Source: Planctomycetota bacterium
Lineage (GTDB): Bacteria; Planctomycetota; MHYJ01; JACPRB01
NCBI GenBank assembly: GCA_016190175.1
Contig: JACPRC010000048.1
Coordinates: forward strand, 1-32,834
Length of the DNA: 32,834 nt
Direction of reading: 5' to 3'
The notes below the pieces were generated by a model, which saw nothing but the letters and a program-made list of their open reading frames with translations, did no database searches and was not told the origin of the DNA. Both the position numbers and the translations under genes were made by a program. The stretch's first letter is position 1. Each line of letters starts with the position of its first letter. This document shows positions 25,425 to 32,834 of the stretch, in pieces.

Positions 25425-28292
25425 TCACCATCGCATCGGTTTCTTCCACGACTCGTGGAGGTCCGCGATCTTCTCGTCGACGACGACCTTGCCGGACCGC
25501 CCCTTGACCACGAGGCGCTTGTCGTGCAGCACCTCGCCGACCGCGGCGCAGGCGACCCCTGCGAGCATCCGCTCGAAACGGTCCGCGTCCTTCTCGCGGA
25601 CCTCGACGAGGAAGCGCGTGGCGGACTCCGAGAAGAGGACCTGGTCGTCGCGATCGACCTCGATGGAGCACGGGACCCTGGCCAGTTCGAGCCCGATGCC
25701 GAGGTCGCCCGCGAAGGCCATCTCGGCCGCGGCGGTCGCAAGCCCGCCCTCGGAGAGGTCGTGGCAGGCGCGGACCACGCCCGCGCGGACGGCGGAGGCC
25801 ATCGCCTCGAAGAGCCTCCTCCCGCGGACCGCGTCCACCTTCGGGACGTTCGCCCCCAGCTCGCCGTGGAGAAGGTAGTAGTGCGAGCCGCCGAGCTCGT
25901 TCTTCGTCGTCCCGACGACGTAGATCAGGTCGCCGACGCCCTTCGCGTCCATCGTCGTGCAGCGCCGCACGTCCTCCACGATCGAGAGCGCCGAGATGAG
26001 CAGCGTGTGCGGGATCACGATGCGCCGGTCGCCGACGCGGAACTCGTTGTTCAGGCTGTCCTTCCCGGAGATGAAGGGCGTGCCGTACGCCAGCGCCATG
26101 TCGTGGCAGGCGCGCGCGGCGTGGAGGAGCGCCCCCAGGTTCTCGGGGTCCTCCGGGCTCCCCCAGCAGAAGTTGTCGAGGAGCGCGGTCCGCGCGGGGT
26201 CGCCGCCCACCGCGACGACGTTGCGGACGGCTTCGTCGATCGCGCACGCGGCCATGTCGTACGCGGAGAGGTCGGAGTAGCGCGGGTTGATCCCGCACCC
26301 GATCGCCAACCCCTTGTAGTGCCGCAGCACCGGCCGCACGACGGCCGCGTCGCCCGGCCCGTCGTTCCCCGCGCCGACGAGCGGCTTGATGACGCTGCCG
26401 CCCTGCACCTCGTGGTCGTACTGGCGGACGATCCACTCCTTCGAGCAGACGTTCCAGCTCGAGAGGATCGCGTGCAGGTCCGCGCCGTAGCCCTTCTTCT
26501 CCGGAAGGAGGGGCTCCCGCCCCGGTTTCGGGGAGTAGCTCGCCGTCCGCGACCACCGCGGCAGTCCCTCGTGGAGGAACTCCATGTCCAGGTTGCCGAC
26601 CGACTTCCCCTCGTACCGCAGGTGCAGGTCTCCGTCGTCCGTGAAGCGGCCGATCGCGGTCGCCTCGACGTTCTCGGACGCGAAAAGCTTGAGGAGCTCG
26701 GCCACGCGCGCGGGCGGGACGGCGAGGACCATCCGCTCCTGCGCCTCGCTGATCCAGATCTCCGAGTAGGTCAGCCCCTCGTACTTGAGCGGCACCTTCT
26801 CGAGGTCCACCTCCGCCCCCGTGTTCGCGCCCATCTCGCCCACCGCGCTGGAGAGCCCGCCCGCGCCGCAGTCCGTGATGCTCGTGAAGAGGTCGCGATC
26901 CCGCGCCTGGAGGATCGTGTCGAGCACGCGCTTCTCCATGATCGCGTTGCCGATCTGGACCGCGCCGCCGGAGACCTCCTCGGACTTGTCGTGCAGCTCC
27001 GCCGAGGAGAAGGTCGCGCCGTGGATGCCGTCGCGGCCCGTACGCCCCCCGACGAGGACGATGGCGTCGCCGGCCATGACCTCCTTGACCGACTTCCCCT
27101 TCGGCAGGATCCCGACGGTCCCGCAGAAGACGAGCGGGTTCGCGACGTAGCGCGGGTCGCAGAGGACGGCGCCGTTCACCGTCGGGATCCCCATCCGGTT
27201 CCCGTAGTCGCGCACGCCCGCGACCACGCCGGAGAGGATGCGGCGCGGGTGGATCACGCCCGGCGGGACCGCGTCCTCGGCGGCGTCCGGGCTGCCGACG
27301 CAGAAGACGTCCGTGGAGCACACGGGGCGCGCGCCGAGGCCGCACCCGAGGACGTCGCGGATCACGCCGCCCAGCCCGGTGTTCGCCCCGCCGTACGGGT
27401 CGATCGCGCTCGGGTGGTTGTGTGTCTCGACCTTGAAACAGACGTTGTGCTTGTCGTCGAACTCGATGATCCCGGCGTTGTCCTTGAAGACGCTCACGCA
27501 CCAAGGGCGCGCCAAGTCGCGCGTCGCCTTCATGATCGTCGACTTCAGGAGGTTCTGGACGAGCTCGCCGCCGTAGACGATGTCGCCCGTGAAGGTCTTG
27601 TGCTTGCAGTGCTCGCTCCATGTCTGCGCGAGGGTCTCGAGCTCGACGTCCGTGGGATTGCGCCCGGCCCCGCGGAAGTGCTCCTGGATCCGGCGCAGCT
27701 CCTTCGCCGTGAGCGACAGGCCGAGCTTCCGGCCGATCTCCGCCAGGTCGTCGTCGCCCGCGTTGAGGAAGTCGTACCCGAGCAGCCGGAACCGGTAGGG
27801 ATGTCCCAGCGCGATGCTCTCGAACGACCGCTCGCCCAGCGAGACCTCGTCGACCGCCTCGTTCGCCAGCGCCTTCCCCGCGAGGGCCCGGAGCGCGCCC
27901 GGCTCGAACCTGCCCCGGACCTCGAAGCGCGTTCCCGTGCGGACCCTGCGAGTGGGGAAGCCGAGGTCGGCCGCCGCCTTGAGGGCGCTCTCCTCCACGG
28001 GATCCATCACCCCGGGCTTCTTGAAGACGAGGAGGACCCCGGCGTCGGGCGGGACCCGCGGCGGTTCCTCGGCCCGGCCGAGGGTGAAATCCTCGAGGAC
28101 CGGGTCGATGAAGAGACCGGCTCCGGCCCGCCGGGCCGTGGCGTCGTCCCAATCCGCCTCCACGAGGTAGATGCGGACGGCGGCGACCTCCCGTGCCCCG
28201 GCCAAGCCCGCGTCACGCAGCGCCGCGGCCGCGCGGCGGCCGGCGCTGTCGTCCACGCCCGGCCGCGCGCGGACGTCGAAGCGCCAGATCAT
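25425..28292 (-). CDS. purL: Phosphoribosylformylglycinamidine synthase, PurL with two PurS-like N-terminal modules
   Basis: A 955-residue enzyme catalysing the ATP-dependent amidation of FGAR. The catalytic part follows the small-PurL pattern: TWSEHCKHKTF, VETHNHPSAIDPYGGA, GGRTGRDGIHGATFSS and SEGGLATAAAEMAF. Before it lie two consecutive modules with PurS-like texture: residues 3-72 (FDVRARPGVDD...IYLVEAD) and 84-153 (LLVFKKPGVMDPVEESAL...RFEVRG). No separate purS is nearby, so these probably replace it. The start is ATG 28292, with a promoter immediately upstream. purQ follows after a hairpin-rich gap. Confidence 0.93.
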   Translation of the reverse strand: MIWRFDVRARPGVDDSAGRRAAAALRDAGLAGAREVAAVRIYLVEADWDDATARRAGAGLFIDPVLEDFTLGRAEEPPRVPPDAGVLLVFKKPGVMDPVEESALKAAADLGFPTRRVRTGTRFEVRGRFEPGALRALAGKALANEAVDEVSLGERSFESIALGHPYRFRLLGYDFLNAGDDDLAEIGRKLGLSLTAKELRRIQEHFRGAGRNPTDVELETLAQTWSEHCKHKTFTGDIVYGGELVQNLLKSTIMKATRDLARPWCVSVFKDNAGIIEFDDKHNVCFKVETHNHPSAIDPYGGANTGLGGVIRDVLGCGLGARPVCSTDVFCVGSPDAAEDAVPPGVIHPRRILSGVVAGVRDYGNRMGIPTVNGAVLCDPRYVANPLVFCGTVGILPKGKSVKEVMAGDAIVLVGGRTGRDGIHGATFSSAELHDKSEEVSGGAVQIGNAIMEKRVLDTILQARDRDLFTSITDCGAGGLSSAVGEMGANTGAEVDLEKVPLKYEGLTYSEIWISEAQERMVLAVPPARVAELLKLFASENVEATAIGRFTDDGDLHLRYEGKSVGNLDMEFLHEGLPRWSRTASYSPKPGREPLLPEKKGYGADLHAILSSWNVCSKEWIVRQYDHEVQGGSVIKPLVGAGNDGPGDAAVVRPVLRHYKGLAIGCGINPRYSDLSAYDMAACAIDEAVRNVVAVGGDPARTALLDNFCWGSPEDPENLGALLHAARACHDMALAYGTPFISGKDSLNNEFRVGDRRIVIPHTLLISALSIVEDVRRCTTMDAKGVGDLIYVVGTTKNELGGSHYYLLHGELGANVPKVDAVRGRRLFEAMASAVRAGVVRACHDLSEGGLATAAAEMAFAGDLGIGLELARVPCSIEVDRDDQVLFSESATRFLVEVREKDADRFERMLAGVACAAVGEVLHDKRLVVKGRSGKVVVDEKIADLHESWKKPMRW

Positions 28293-28299
28293 GCGGGAC

Positions 28300-28327
28300 A
28301 GATTACACGGAATCCGACGCCGTTCAA
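28300..28327 (-). promoter_or_regulatory. purL promoter, predicted leaderless
   Basis: On the minus strand, TTGAAC (28327-28322), a 16-nt spacer and TAATCT (28305-28300), with 7 nt to the ATG at 28292. No ribosome-binding site is visible. An overlapping TGTAAT is an alternative -10. Confidence 0.5.
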
Positions 28328-28399
28328 CGGGATTTCGCGGCGGGGCCGGGAACCCGCCATACTCCACGCGATCACAATTCGCGGTTCCTCCTCCGTGGG

Positions 28400-28491
28400 C
28401 TTCAGCCCTCAGCCGTCGGCTCTCAGCCAACCTCTCAAGCCGTGCCGCGGCCGGCGTCACCGCACTGAAGGCTGACGGCTGATAGCTGAAC
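28400..28491. repeat. Word-repeat island: TCAGCCGTC / GACGGCTGA arms
   Basis: The left arm is TTCAGCCCTCAGCCGTCGG and variants (28400-28427); the right arm is the inverted set CTGAAGGCTGACGGCTGA and variants (28463-28489). They flank a GC-rich spacer. The island sits in the 258-nt divergent gap between purL and the Ser/Thr kinase, whose remaining bases hold the two promoters. Confidence 0.65.
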
Positions 28492-28537
28492 GTCCGCCTC
28501 TTTCGAAGAGAAGCTCAAGTCATGACCGCGCGGGGTA

Positions 28538-28543
28538 TATACT
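28538..28543 (+). promoter_or_regulatory. -10 box predicting a leaderless kinase transcript
   Basis: TATACT at 28538-28543, 7 nt before the GTG at 28551. The -35 region (TCAAGT, 28515-28520) is poor. Confidence 0.5.
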
Positions 28544-28550
28544 CCTTTGC

Positions 28551-31157
28551 GTGACCCCCGAAGCCATCGCCCGGATCCGCCGGGGACAGGCGGAGGAGCG
28601 CGACCGGCAGATCGCGGAGCGGGTCGTCGCCCGCAATCTCGTGCCTCCGGAGGTCGTGAACCTGCTCCGGGACCCGGCCTCGCCGGGGTCCCTGGCCGAG
28701 GCGCTCGTCCGCGGGAAGTTCGTGTCGTCCGACCAGATCGCGGCCCTTCTGCACGAACCCGCGCCTGAGGTCCCGCCGGAGGTGCGGGAGGCGATGAAGG
28801 ATCCCGCTGCGTGCGCGGGCAAGTTCGTGCGCGTGCTCCTCCTCGGCAAGGGCGGGATGGGCGAGGTGTGGAAGGCGTGGGACACGGCCCTGGGCCGCTG
28901 GGTCGCGCTCAAGTGGCTCCACAACCAGAACCCCACCGTCGTCCGGCGGTTCCGGCGCGAGGCGGAACTGGCCGGGCGGCTGACGCACCCGGGCATCGCG
29001 CGCATCTACGAGGTCGGCGAGTCGTGGATCGCGATGCAGCTCATCGACGGCCCGACTCTCGCGAACTTCCCGCGCGGCGATCGCCGGCGCCTCGTCCGGC
29101 TCCTGCGCGACGCGGCACTGGCCGTCCACGCGGCGCACGAGACCGGCGTCGTCCACCGCGACCTCAAGCCCCAGAATCTCATGGTCGAGGGCGCGCACGT
29201 CTTCGTCCTCGATTTCGGGCTCGCGCGCGAGATGCAAGGCGATTCCTCCCTTACGAAGTCCGGCGGGGTCTTCGGCACGCCGAACTACATGCCCCCGGAG
29301 CAGGCCCGCGGGCGCGCGCGCGAGGTCGGCGTCCGCAGCGACGTCTACTCCCTCGGCGCGACGCTGTTCGATCTCCTCGCCGGCCGGCCCCCCTTCCTCG
29401 CCGACACCGAGTACGACGTGCTCGACCGGGTGATCCGCACGGACGCGCCGGACGTCCGCACCCTCGCCCGCGGCGTGGACGAGGACCTCGCGACGATCGT
29501 GATGAAGTGTCTCGAGAAGGACCCGTCCCGGCGGTACCCCACGGCCCGCGGGCTCGCGGAGGACCTGACGCGGTACCTGAACGGGGAGGCGATCCTCGCG
29601 CACCCGCCCTCGGCTTCGTACCGCCTCCGCAAGTTCCTGGGAAAGCGGCGCGCGATCCTCGCGGCCGCCGGGATCGGGCTCGCCGTCGCGGCGGCGGTTT
29701 CGGCCGTTTTCATCCCCCGCTGGATCGCCGAGGCGCGCACGCGGCGGAAGCGGGAGGCGGAGATCGAGGCGCGGCAGCGCGCCCAGCCCCATGTCGACGC
29801 GGGTCGGGCGATCCTGGCCCAGCTCGACCGGCTGCTGATGACGCCGGACTGGAGAGCCGACGATGTCCGGGCTCTGGCGGCGCGCGCCAGGGAGCGGCTC
29901 GCCCTCGCCGGGAACCAGCCCGAAGCGCTTCTCGAGATCGCCCGATCCTACCGCTTCGAGAGCCATACGGCGGAGGCGATCGCCTATGCCACGAAAGCGA
30001 TCGAGGCGGACCGGTCCTTCGGCCCGGCCTACCTCGAGCGCGCGCTCCTGCGAATCCAGGAGTGCGTCACGAGGGGACAGGACCCGGGCGCCGCGGACGT
30101 CGAACGCGATCTCTTCGACGTCAAGCGCTGGTCCACGGAACCGTCCATGATCGCGCTGGCGGAAGGACTGCTTCACCTCGCTGCGCGCCGATACGATCCC
30201 GCGGCGCGCCTGCTCCTGGAGTACTGCGCGCAGGAGATCGCCGACCCGCGGGGTTCCCTGTTCGCGGGCGTCGCGCTGATCCACGCGTGCCGTTACGACG
30301 AGGCGATCGCGATGCTGAACGCGGCGGCGGCGTATCGCGCCACGGACGCCAACGTGCTGAACTACCGCGGACTGGCGTATCTCAATCGCGGCAAGACGCG
30401 GGGAGCGCGCGAGGACTTCGAGGCCGCGGTCCGCGACTACGGCGAAGCCCTCCGCTGGACGCGGCACTGGTTCCTGTACTGGAGACTCGGCGACGCGCGG
30501 ATCCGGCTCGGCCAGGACGCGCAGGCCGAGCGGGACCTGAACGAGGCGGTGCGTCTGGCACCCGAGTCGGCCGAGGCGATCTACCTGCGCGGGCAGGCGA
30601 GGCACGGGCAGAACAAGCTCGACGCCGCCATCTCGGACTACGACGAGGCGATCCGTCTCGACCCGAACCACGACGCGGCCTGCGGCGACCGCGGCCTGGC
30701 GCGGCTGGCGAAAGGCGATCCGGACGGCGCCCTGCGGGACTACGATCGCGCCGTCGCCCTGCGGCCGGAAAAGGCGGAGCACCACTTCGGGCGCGGCAAC
30801 GCGCATCTCGCGCGGAAGGAATATGACGCCGCCGTCGCCGACTATACGCGCGCGCTGGAGCGGAAAACGGACTATGTGGACGCCTACGTCAACCGGGCGG
30901 AGGCGCGGTGCCGCACCGACCTGGACGCCGCGATTGCGGACGTCGCCGAAGCGATCCGGCTTCGCCCGCGCTACGCCGGCGCGCTCTTCAACCGAGCACG
31001 GTATCTCGCGACGCGCGGCGACCGCAGGAGCTCGCGCGGCGACTGGGAAGCCTCCCTGGCGGACTGCCGGGCGGCGTTGGACGCGGGCCCCGACGACGGA
31101 CTTCGGCGCAGCATCGAGTCGCTGCGGGGGCAGGTCGAGGAGCGACTGCGGAGGTAG
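28551..31157 (+). CDS. Transmembrane Ser/Thr protein kinase with MshEN-like N-terminus and C-terminal TPRs
   Basis: An 868-residue eukaryote-like kinase of the PknB type. Residues 1-75 form a small helical module (LAEALVRGKFVSSDQIAALL) like that of the 85-residue protein at 8001. The kinase domain follows: glycine loop GKGGMGEV (99-106), VALK with Lys121, HRDLKPQN with Asp204, DFGLAR from 221, and GTPNYMPPEQ (the usual APE is PPE). It has all catalytic residues. One membrane helix (AILAAAGIGLAVAAAVSAVF) separates it from an extracytoplasmic region with about eight TPR units (AERDLNEAVRLAPESAEAIY, LDAAISDYDEAIRLDPNHDA). It probably senses a protein outside the membrane and phosphorylates cytosolic targets. 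The start is GTG 28551, chosen from the -10 position. A strong terminator follows. Confidence 0.93.
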   Translation: MTPEAIARIRRGQAEERDRQIAERVVARNLVPPEVVNLLRDPASPGSLAEALVRGKFVSSDQIAALLHEPAPEVPPEVREAMKDPAACAGKFVRVLLLGKGGMGEVWKAWDTALGRWVALKWLHNQNPTVVRRFRREAELAGRLTHPGIARIYEVGESWIAMQLIDGPTLANFPRGDRRRLVRLLRDAALAVHAAHETGVVHRDLKPQNLMVEGAHVFVLDFGLAREMQGDSSLTKSGGVFGTPNYMPPEQARGRAREVGVRSDVYSLGATLFDLLAGRPPFLADTEYDVLDRVIRTDAPDVRTLARGVDEDLATIVMKCLEKDPSRRYPTARGLAEDLTRYLNGEAILAHPPSASYRLRKFLGKRRAILAAAGIGLAVAAAVSAVFIPRWIAEARTRRKREAEIEARQRAQPHVDAGRAILAQLDRLLMTPDWRADDVRALAARARERLALAGNQPEALLEIARSYRFESHTAEAIAYATKAIEADRSFGPAYLERALLRIQECVTRGQDPGAADVERDLFDVKRWSTEPSMIALAEGLLHLAARRYDPAARLLLEYCAQEIADPRGSLFAGVALIHACRYDEAIAMLNAAAAYRATDANVLNYRGLAYLNRGKTRGAREDFEAAVRDYGEALRWTRHWFLYWRLGDARIRLGQDAQAERDLNEAVRLAPESAEAIYLRGQARHGQNKLDAAISDYDEAIRLDPNHDAACGDRGLARLAKGDPDGALRDYDRAVALRPEKAEHHFGRGNAHLARKEYDAAVADYTRALERKTDYVDAYVNRAEARCRTDLDAAIADVAEAIRLRPRYAGALFNRARYLATRGDRRSSRGDWEASLADCRAALDAGPDDGLRRSIESLRGQVEERLRR

Positions 31158-31211
31158 CCAAGGATTCTCTTGAATCAGGCCGGACCCGGTGGGATAATCC
31201 TCCCGACTCGG

Positions 31212-31240
31212 GGGCGCGTGAAGGCGCGCCCGTTTTTTTT
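31212..31240 (+). terminator. Rho-independent terminator after the TPR kinase
   Basis: GGGCGCG (31212-31218), loop TGAAGG, CGCGCCC (31225-31231), G, then eight T's (31233-31240). It lies 55 nt after the kinase stop. Confidence 0.9.
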
Positions 31241-31243
31241 GGG

Positions 31244-31353
31244 AACACGAAGACTCCAGGACACCGAGGATCACCAAGGGACCCCTGATGGAGCGGTAGC
31301 CGGCTCTTGCGTCTTCGGGGGCCTTTGCGTCTTCGTGTCGTGGTGGTTTTTTT
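31244..31353. repeat. Word-repeat island: AACACGAAGAC / GTCTTCGTGT arms
   Basis: AACACGAAGAC (31244-31254) and related words on the left; GCGTCTTCGG and GTCTTCGTGT (31329-31338) as inverted words on the right, ending in a T-run one base before the ATG at 31355. The vocabulary overlaps that at 8285-8340. No ribosome-binding site or clear promoter was seen for the following gene. Confidence 0.65.
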
Positions 31354-31354
31354 C

Positions 31355-32233
31355 ATGATCAACCGGATCCTCAAGGGCTACCAGATCGTCGACAAGATCA
31401 AGGACGGCAGCGTCGGCACGGTCTGGCGGGCCATCAATTCCAAGAACCAGGTCTTCGCGCTGAAGCAGATCTCGGAAAAGAACGCGGCCCGGTCGGATAA
31501 GGTCAAGCAGTTCAAGAAGGAGGCGTCGCTCCAGCTCAAACTCCAGCAGCGACATATCATCCGCGTCTTCGAATACGTCGACGTGAAGCCGCAGCCCTTC
31601 TTCTCCATGGAGTACTTCGATTCCGAGAACCTGAAGTACGCCATGTGGTACCTCCCGGAGCGGGTCTACAAGGCGGAGTTCTACATCCTCCGCCAGCTCG
31701 CCGAGGCGCTGGGCTACATCCACAGCCTCGACATCATCCACAAGGACCTCAAGCCCGAAAACGTCCTCGTGGCCGCGAACTCGGAGATCCGCCTCATCGA
31801 CTTCTCCCTGGCCCAGACGAAGTGGGACCGGTTCCTCCAGTTCGGGAAGCGCGTCGAGGGGACGCCCCTCTACATGGCCCCCGAACAGATCCGCGGCGAG
31901 CGCTGCGACCCGCGCACCGACATCTACTCGTTCGGCGCCACGATGTACGAGCTGCTGACGAAGCGGCCTCCTTTCCTCGGCACCACGGAGAAGAGCCTGC
32001 TCGACAAGCACCTGAAGGAGCCGCCCCGTCCCATGCGGACCTGGGTCAAGACCCTCGCGCCGGAGCTGGACAACCTCGTTCTCAAGATGCTTTCGAAGAA
32101 GCCCGAGGACCGCTTCCCGGACATGACGGCGGTCAACTACGAGCTGTCCAAGTGGGAGAAGAAGGACACCCAGATCCGCCTCCGGCAGGTCGAGCCGGGC
32201 AACGCCGCCAACCGCCCGAACGTCAAGAGGTAA
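31355..32233 (+). CDS. Cytosolic Ser/Thr protein kinase with variant HKD and DFS motifs
   Basis: A 292-residue, single-domain kinase with no membrane segment. Glycine loop DGSVGTVW (17-24), FALKQIS with Lys37, catalytic loop HKDLKPEN (129-136, Lys in place of the usual Arg), metal motif DFS (149-151, Ser in place of Gly), and GTPLYMAPEQ. Substitution of the HRD arginine often marks kinases not controlled by activation-loop phosphorylation, so this one may be constitutively active. The C-terminal tail (NAANRPNVKR) is short and basic. ATG 31355 directly follows a repeat island; an in-frame ATG at 31307 lies within the island and was rejected. It may act downstream of the neighbouring membrane kinase, though the terminator between them suggests separate transcription. 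Confidence 0.9.
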   Translation: MINRILKGYQIVDKIKDGSVGTVWRAINSKNQVFALKQISEKNAARSDKVKQFKKEASLQLKLQQRHIIRVFEYVDVKPQPFFSMEYFDSENLKYAMWYLPERVYKAEFYILRQLAEALGYIHSLDIIHKDLKPENVLVAANSEIRLIDFSLAQTKWDRFLQFGKRVEGTPLYMAPEQIRGERCDPRTDIYSFGATMYELLTKRPPFLGTTEKSLLDKHLKEPPRPMRTWVKTLAPELDNLVLKMLSKKPEDRFPDMTAVNYELSKWEKKDTQIRLRQVEPGNAANRPNVKR

Positions 32234-32272
32234 GGGCGCGGCCGAAGATGAAGGCCCCGGCGAAAAAAAGGC

Positions 32273-32302
32273 TTGCACCTCGTCTCCGAATTGCCCTATC
32301 GT
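32273..32302 (+). promoter_or_regulatory. Candidate promoter in the pre-accA gap
   Basis: TTGCAC (32273-32278), an 18-nt spacer and TATCGT (32297-32302). It would start transcription at the base of the hairpin series beginning at 32309. Confidence 0.45.
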
Positions 32303-32308
32303 GAACCC

Positions 32309-32382
32309 GCTTGGGCTGCGATCGGTCCAAGCCCCTGGCTTCCGGGGATGCGACCGGGAGGCAGGGGACGGACGGCACCGTC
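32309..32382 (+). ncRNA. Candidate structured RNA or long accA leader
   Basis: Three successive hairpins start just after the candidate promoter: GCTTGG/CCAAGC (32309-32314, 32327-32332); a 12-bp stem with one mismatch (32332-32343 with 32356-32367); and GACGG/CCGTC (32367-32371, 32378-32382). The 3' end is undefined and may include the hairpin at 32404-32453. It does not show the conserved cores of SRP RNA, RNase P RNA or tmRNA. It could be a small RNA or the leader of accA. Confidence 0.4.
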
Positions 32383-32403
32383 TCAAGAGCAGGAGTCTAG
32401 CCC

Positions 32404-32453
32404 GGCCTATTCACGAGGTTTCGGACGGAACGGGCCGAAACCGTGAATAGGCC
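32404..32453. repeat. 19-bp stem hairpin with GA bulge
   Basis: The left arm GGCCTATTCAC-GA-GGTTTCGG (32404-32424) pairs fully with 32435-32453 apart from the two-base bulge; the loop is 10 nt. No T-run follows, so it is not a standard terminator. It may be a mobile or extragenic palindromic element. Confidence 0.85.
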
Positions 32454-32484
32454 GCCCGCGGCGCGTTCCGCTTGGGCAATAGCG

Positions 32485-32730
32485 CGCCGTGGGCCGACGG
32501 CGGCTTGCCCGCCGGAGCGAAGCGGAGACAGAGCGAAGGAGGCCCTCCATAGCTCCCGGAGGGAGCGACGGAGGGCCGCGACGGGCGAGCTACGGAGGGC
32601 GAGCCCGCGGAACCGGCCCGCCTGCGCGGCCGCCCGCCTTCGCTCGCCTCCGGCGAGCTACGGCGTGGTCACGCCGAAGCCCGAAGGGCGGAGGCGGAAA
32701 GCCCGCCGCTTCGGCGTGGCGAAGGCACGA
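32485..32730. repeat. GC-rich word-repeat island (GAGCGAAGCGGAG / CGAGCTACGG)
   Basis: About 245 nt of shuffled words: GGAGCGAAGCGGAGAC, GAGCGAAGGAGGCC, CGAGCTACGGAGGGCGAG, CGGCGAGCTACGGCG. Local hairpins include GGCCCTCC (32541-32548) with GGAGGGCC (32570-32577), enclosing GCTCCC/GGGAGC. Open frames across it have no protein-like character. It occupies most of the 559-nt gap before accA. Confidence 0.65.
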
Positions 32731-32740
32731 AGGGGGCCGT

Positions 32741-32768
32741 TTCATGCGGGCGGCGTAGCCCGCATGAA
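32741..32768. repeat. Perfect 11-bp inverted repeat before accA
   Basis: TTCATGCGGGC (32741-32751), a 6-nt loop and GCCCGCATGAA (32758-32768), 24 nt before the accA ATG. It could be an operator, an extragenic palindrome, or a leader hairpin affecting accA translation. Confidence 0.75.
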
Positions 32769-32792
32769 TAAGGCTAGCGGGGTGAACCGGAT

Positions 32793-32834
32793 ATGGCCGA
32801 AAGCTATCTCGACTTCGAGAAGCCGATCCACGAG
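32793..32834 (+). CDS. accA: Acetyl-CoA carboxylase carboxyltransferase alpha subunit (3' partial)
   Basis: The last 42 bases encode MAESYLDFEKPIHE, the typical AccA N-terminus (M..YLDFEKP). AccA and AccD transfer the carboxyl group from carboxybiotin to acetyl-CoA in the first step of fatty acid synthesis. GGGGTGA (from about 32779) is a moderate ribosome-binding site for ATG 32793. The rest of the gene lies beyond the window. Confidence 0.8.
   Translation, partial: MAESYLDFEKPIHE

Noticed and set aside
25128-28475. Long plus-strand open frame opposite purL
   Set aside because: PurL on the minus strand is unmistakable; this frame is compositional.
32309-32382. SRP RNA, RNase P RNA, tmRNA or tRNA in the pre-accA gap
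   Set aside because: None of the conserved cores (such as GGTCAGG..GGAAGGAAGCA for SRP or a CCA-ending acceptor) is present.
32489-32758. 89-codon open frame in the pre-accA gap
   Set aside because: Made of repeat words (Arg/Pro/Gly-rich), with no ribosome site or protein-like features.

Overview
This 32.8 kb window is GC-rich bacterial DNA (roughly two thirds G+C by eye) with tightly packed genes on both strands. The gene set suggests an uncultured, planctomycete-like or other deep-branching bacterium: a giant thioester alpha-2-macroglobulin, a eukaryote-like Ser/Thr kinase fused to TPRs, a second Ser/Thr kinase, a large Ig-repeat lipoprotein, and a PurS-like/PurL fusion. This assignment is inferred from gene types only; no rRNA or tRNA was found.

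Layout. 1-600: a gene tail (possibly a transposase), then a decayed minus-strand reading frame whose first 44 codons are a near-perfect copy of an internal piece of the downstream alpha-2-macroglobulin gene. 747-2989: a two-gene AAA ATPase + TOPRIM/DUF4435-like pair resembling the PARIS anti-phage system, in DNA with visibly lower G+C. 3008-7852 (minus): the alpha-2-macroglobulin. 8001-9430: a small MshEN-like protein and a SurA-like lipoprotein. 9489-13703 (minus): a four-gene operon of a P-loop kinase, a Cas10/Cmr2-like protein without any other CRISPR component, an aldo/keto-reductase-fold protein lacking its catalytic tetrad, and a class I aminotransferase. 13850-16502: RsbW-like protein, sensor histidine kinase, NtrC-type regulator. 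16611-18132: a LigD-phosphoesterase-like protein, a small lipoprotein and an unrecognised protein. 18210-20410 (minus): phosphodiesterase and MiaA, divergent from a PaaI-like thioesterase. 21006-28292 (minus): PurL, PurQ and the Ig-repeat lipoprotein. 28551-32233: two Ser/Thr kinases. 32793-end: the first codons of accA.

The strongest candidates for something undescribed are the orphan Cas10 operon, which keeps the GGDD cyclase palm and zinc finger but lacks the HD nuclease and all Cas7/Cas5/Cas11 partners, and the PARIS-like pair.

Two genome-wide habits also stand out. Several genes have a -10 box only 6-10 nt before the start codon, which predicts leaderless or nearly leaderless mRNAs. Many gene borders carry short islands built from a few shuffled 'words', often as inverted arms around a GC hairpin, each island with its own vocabulary.
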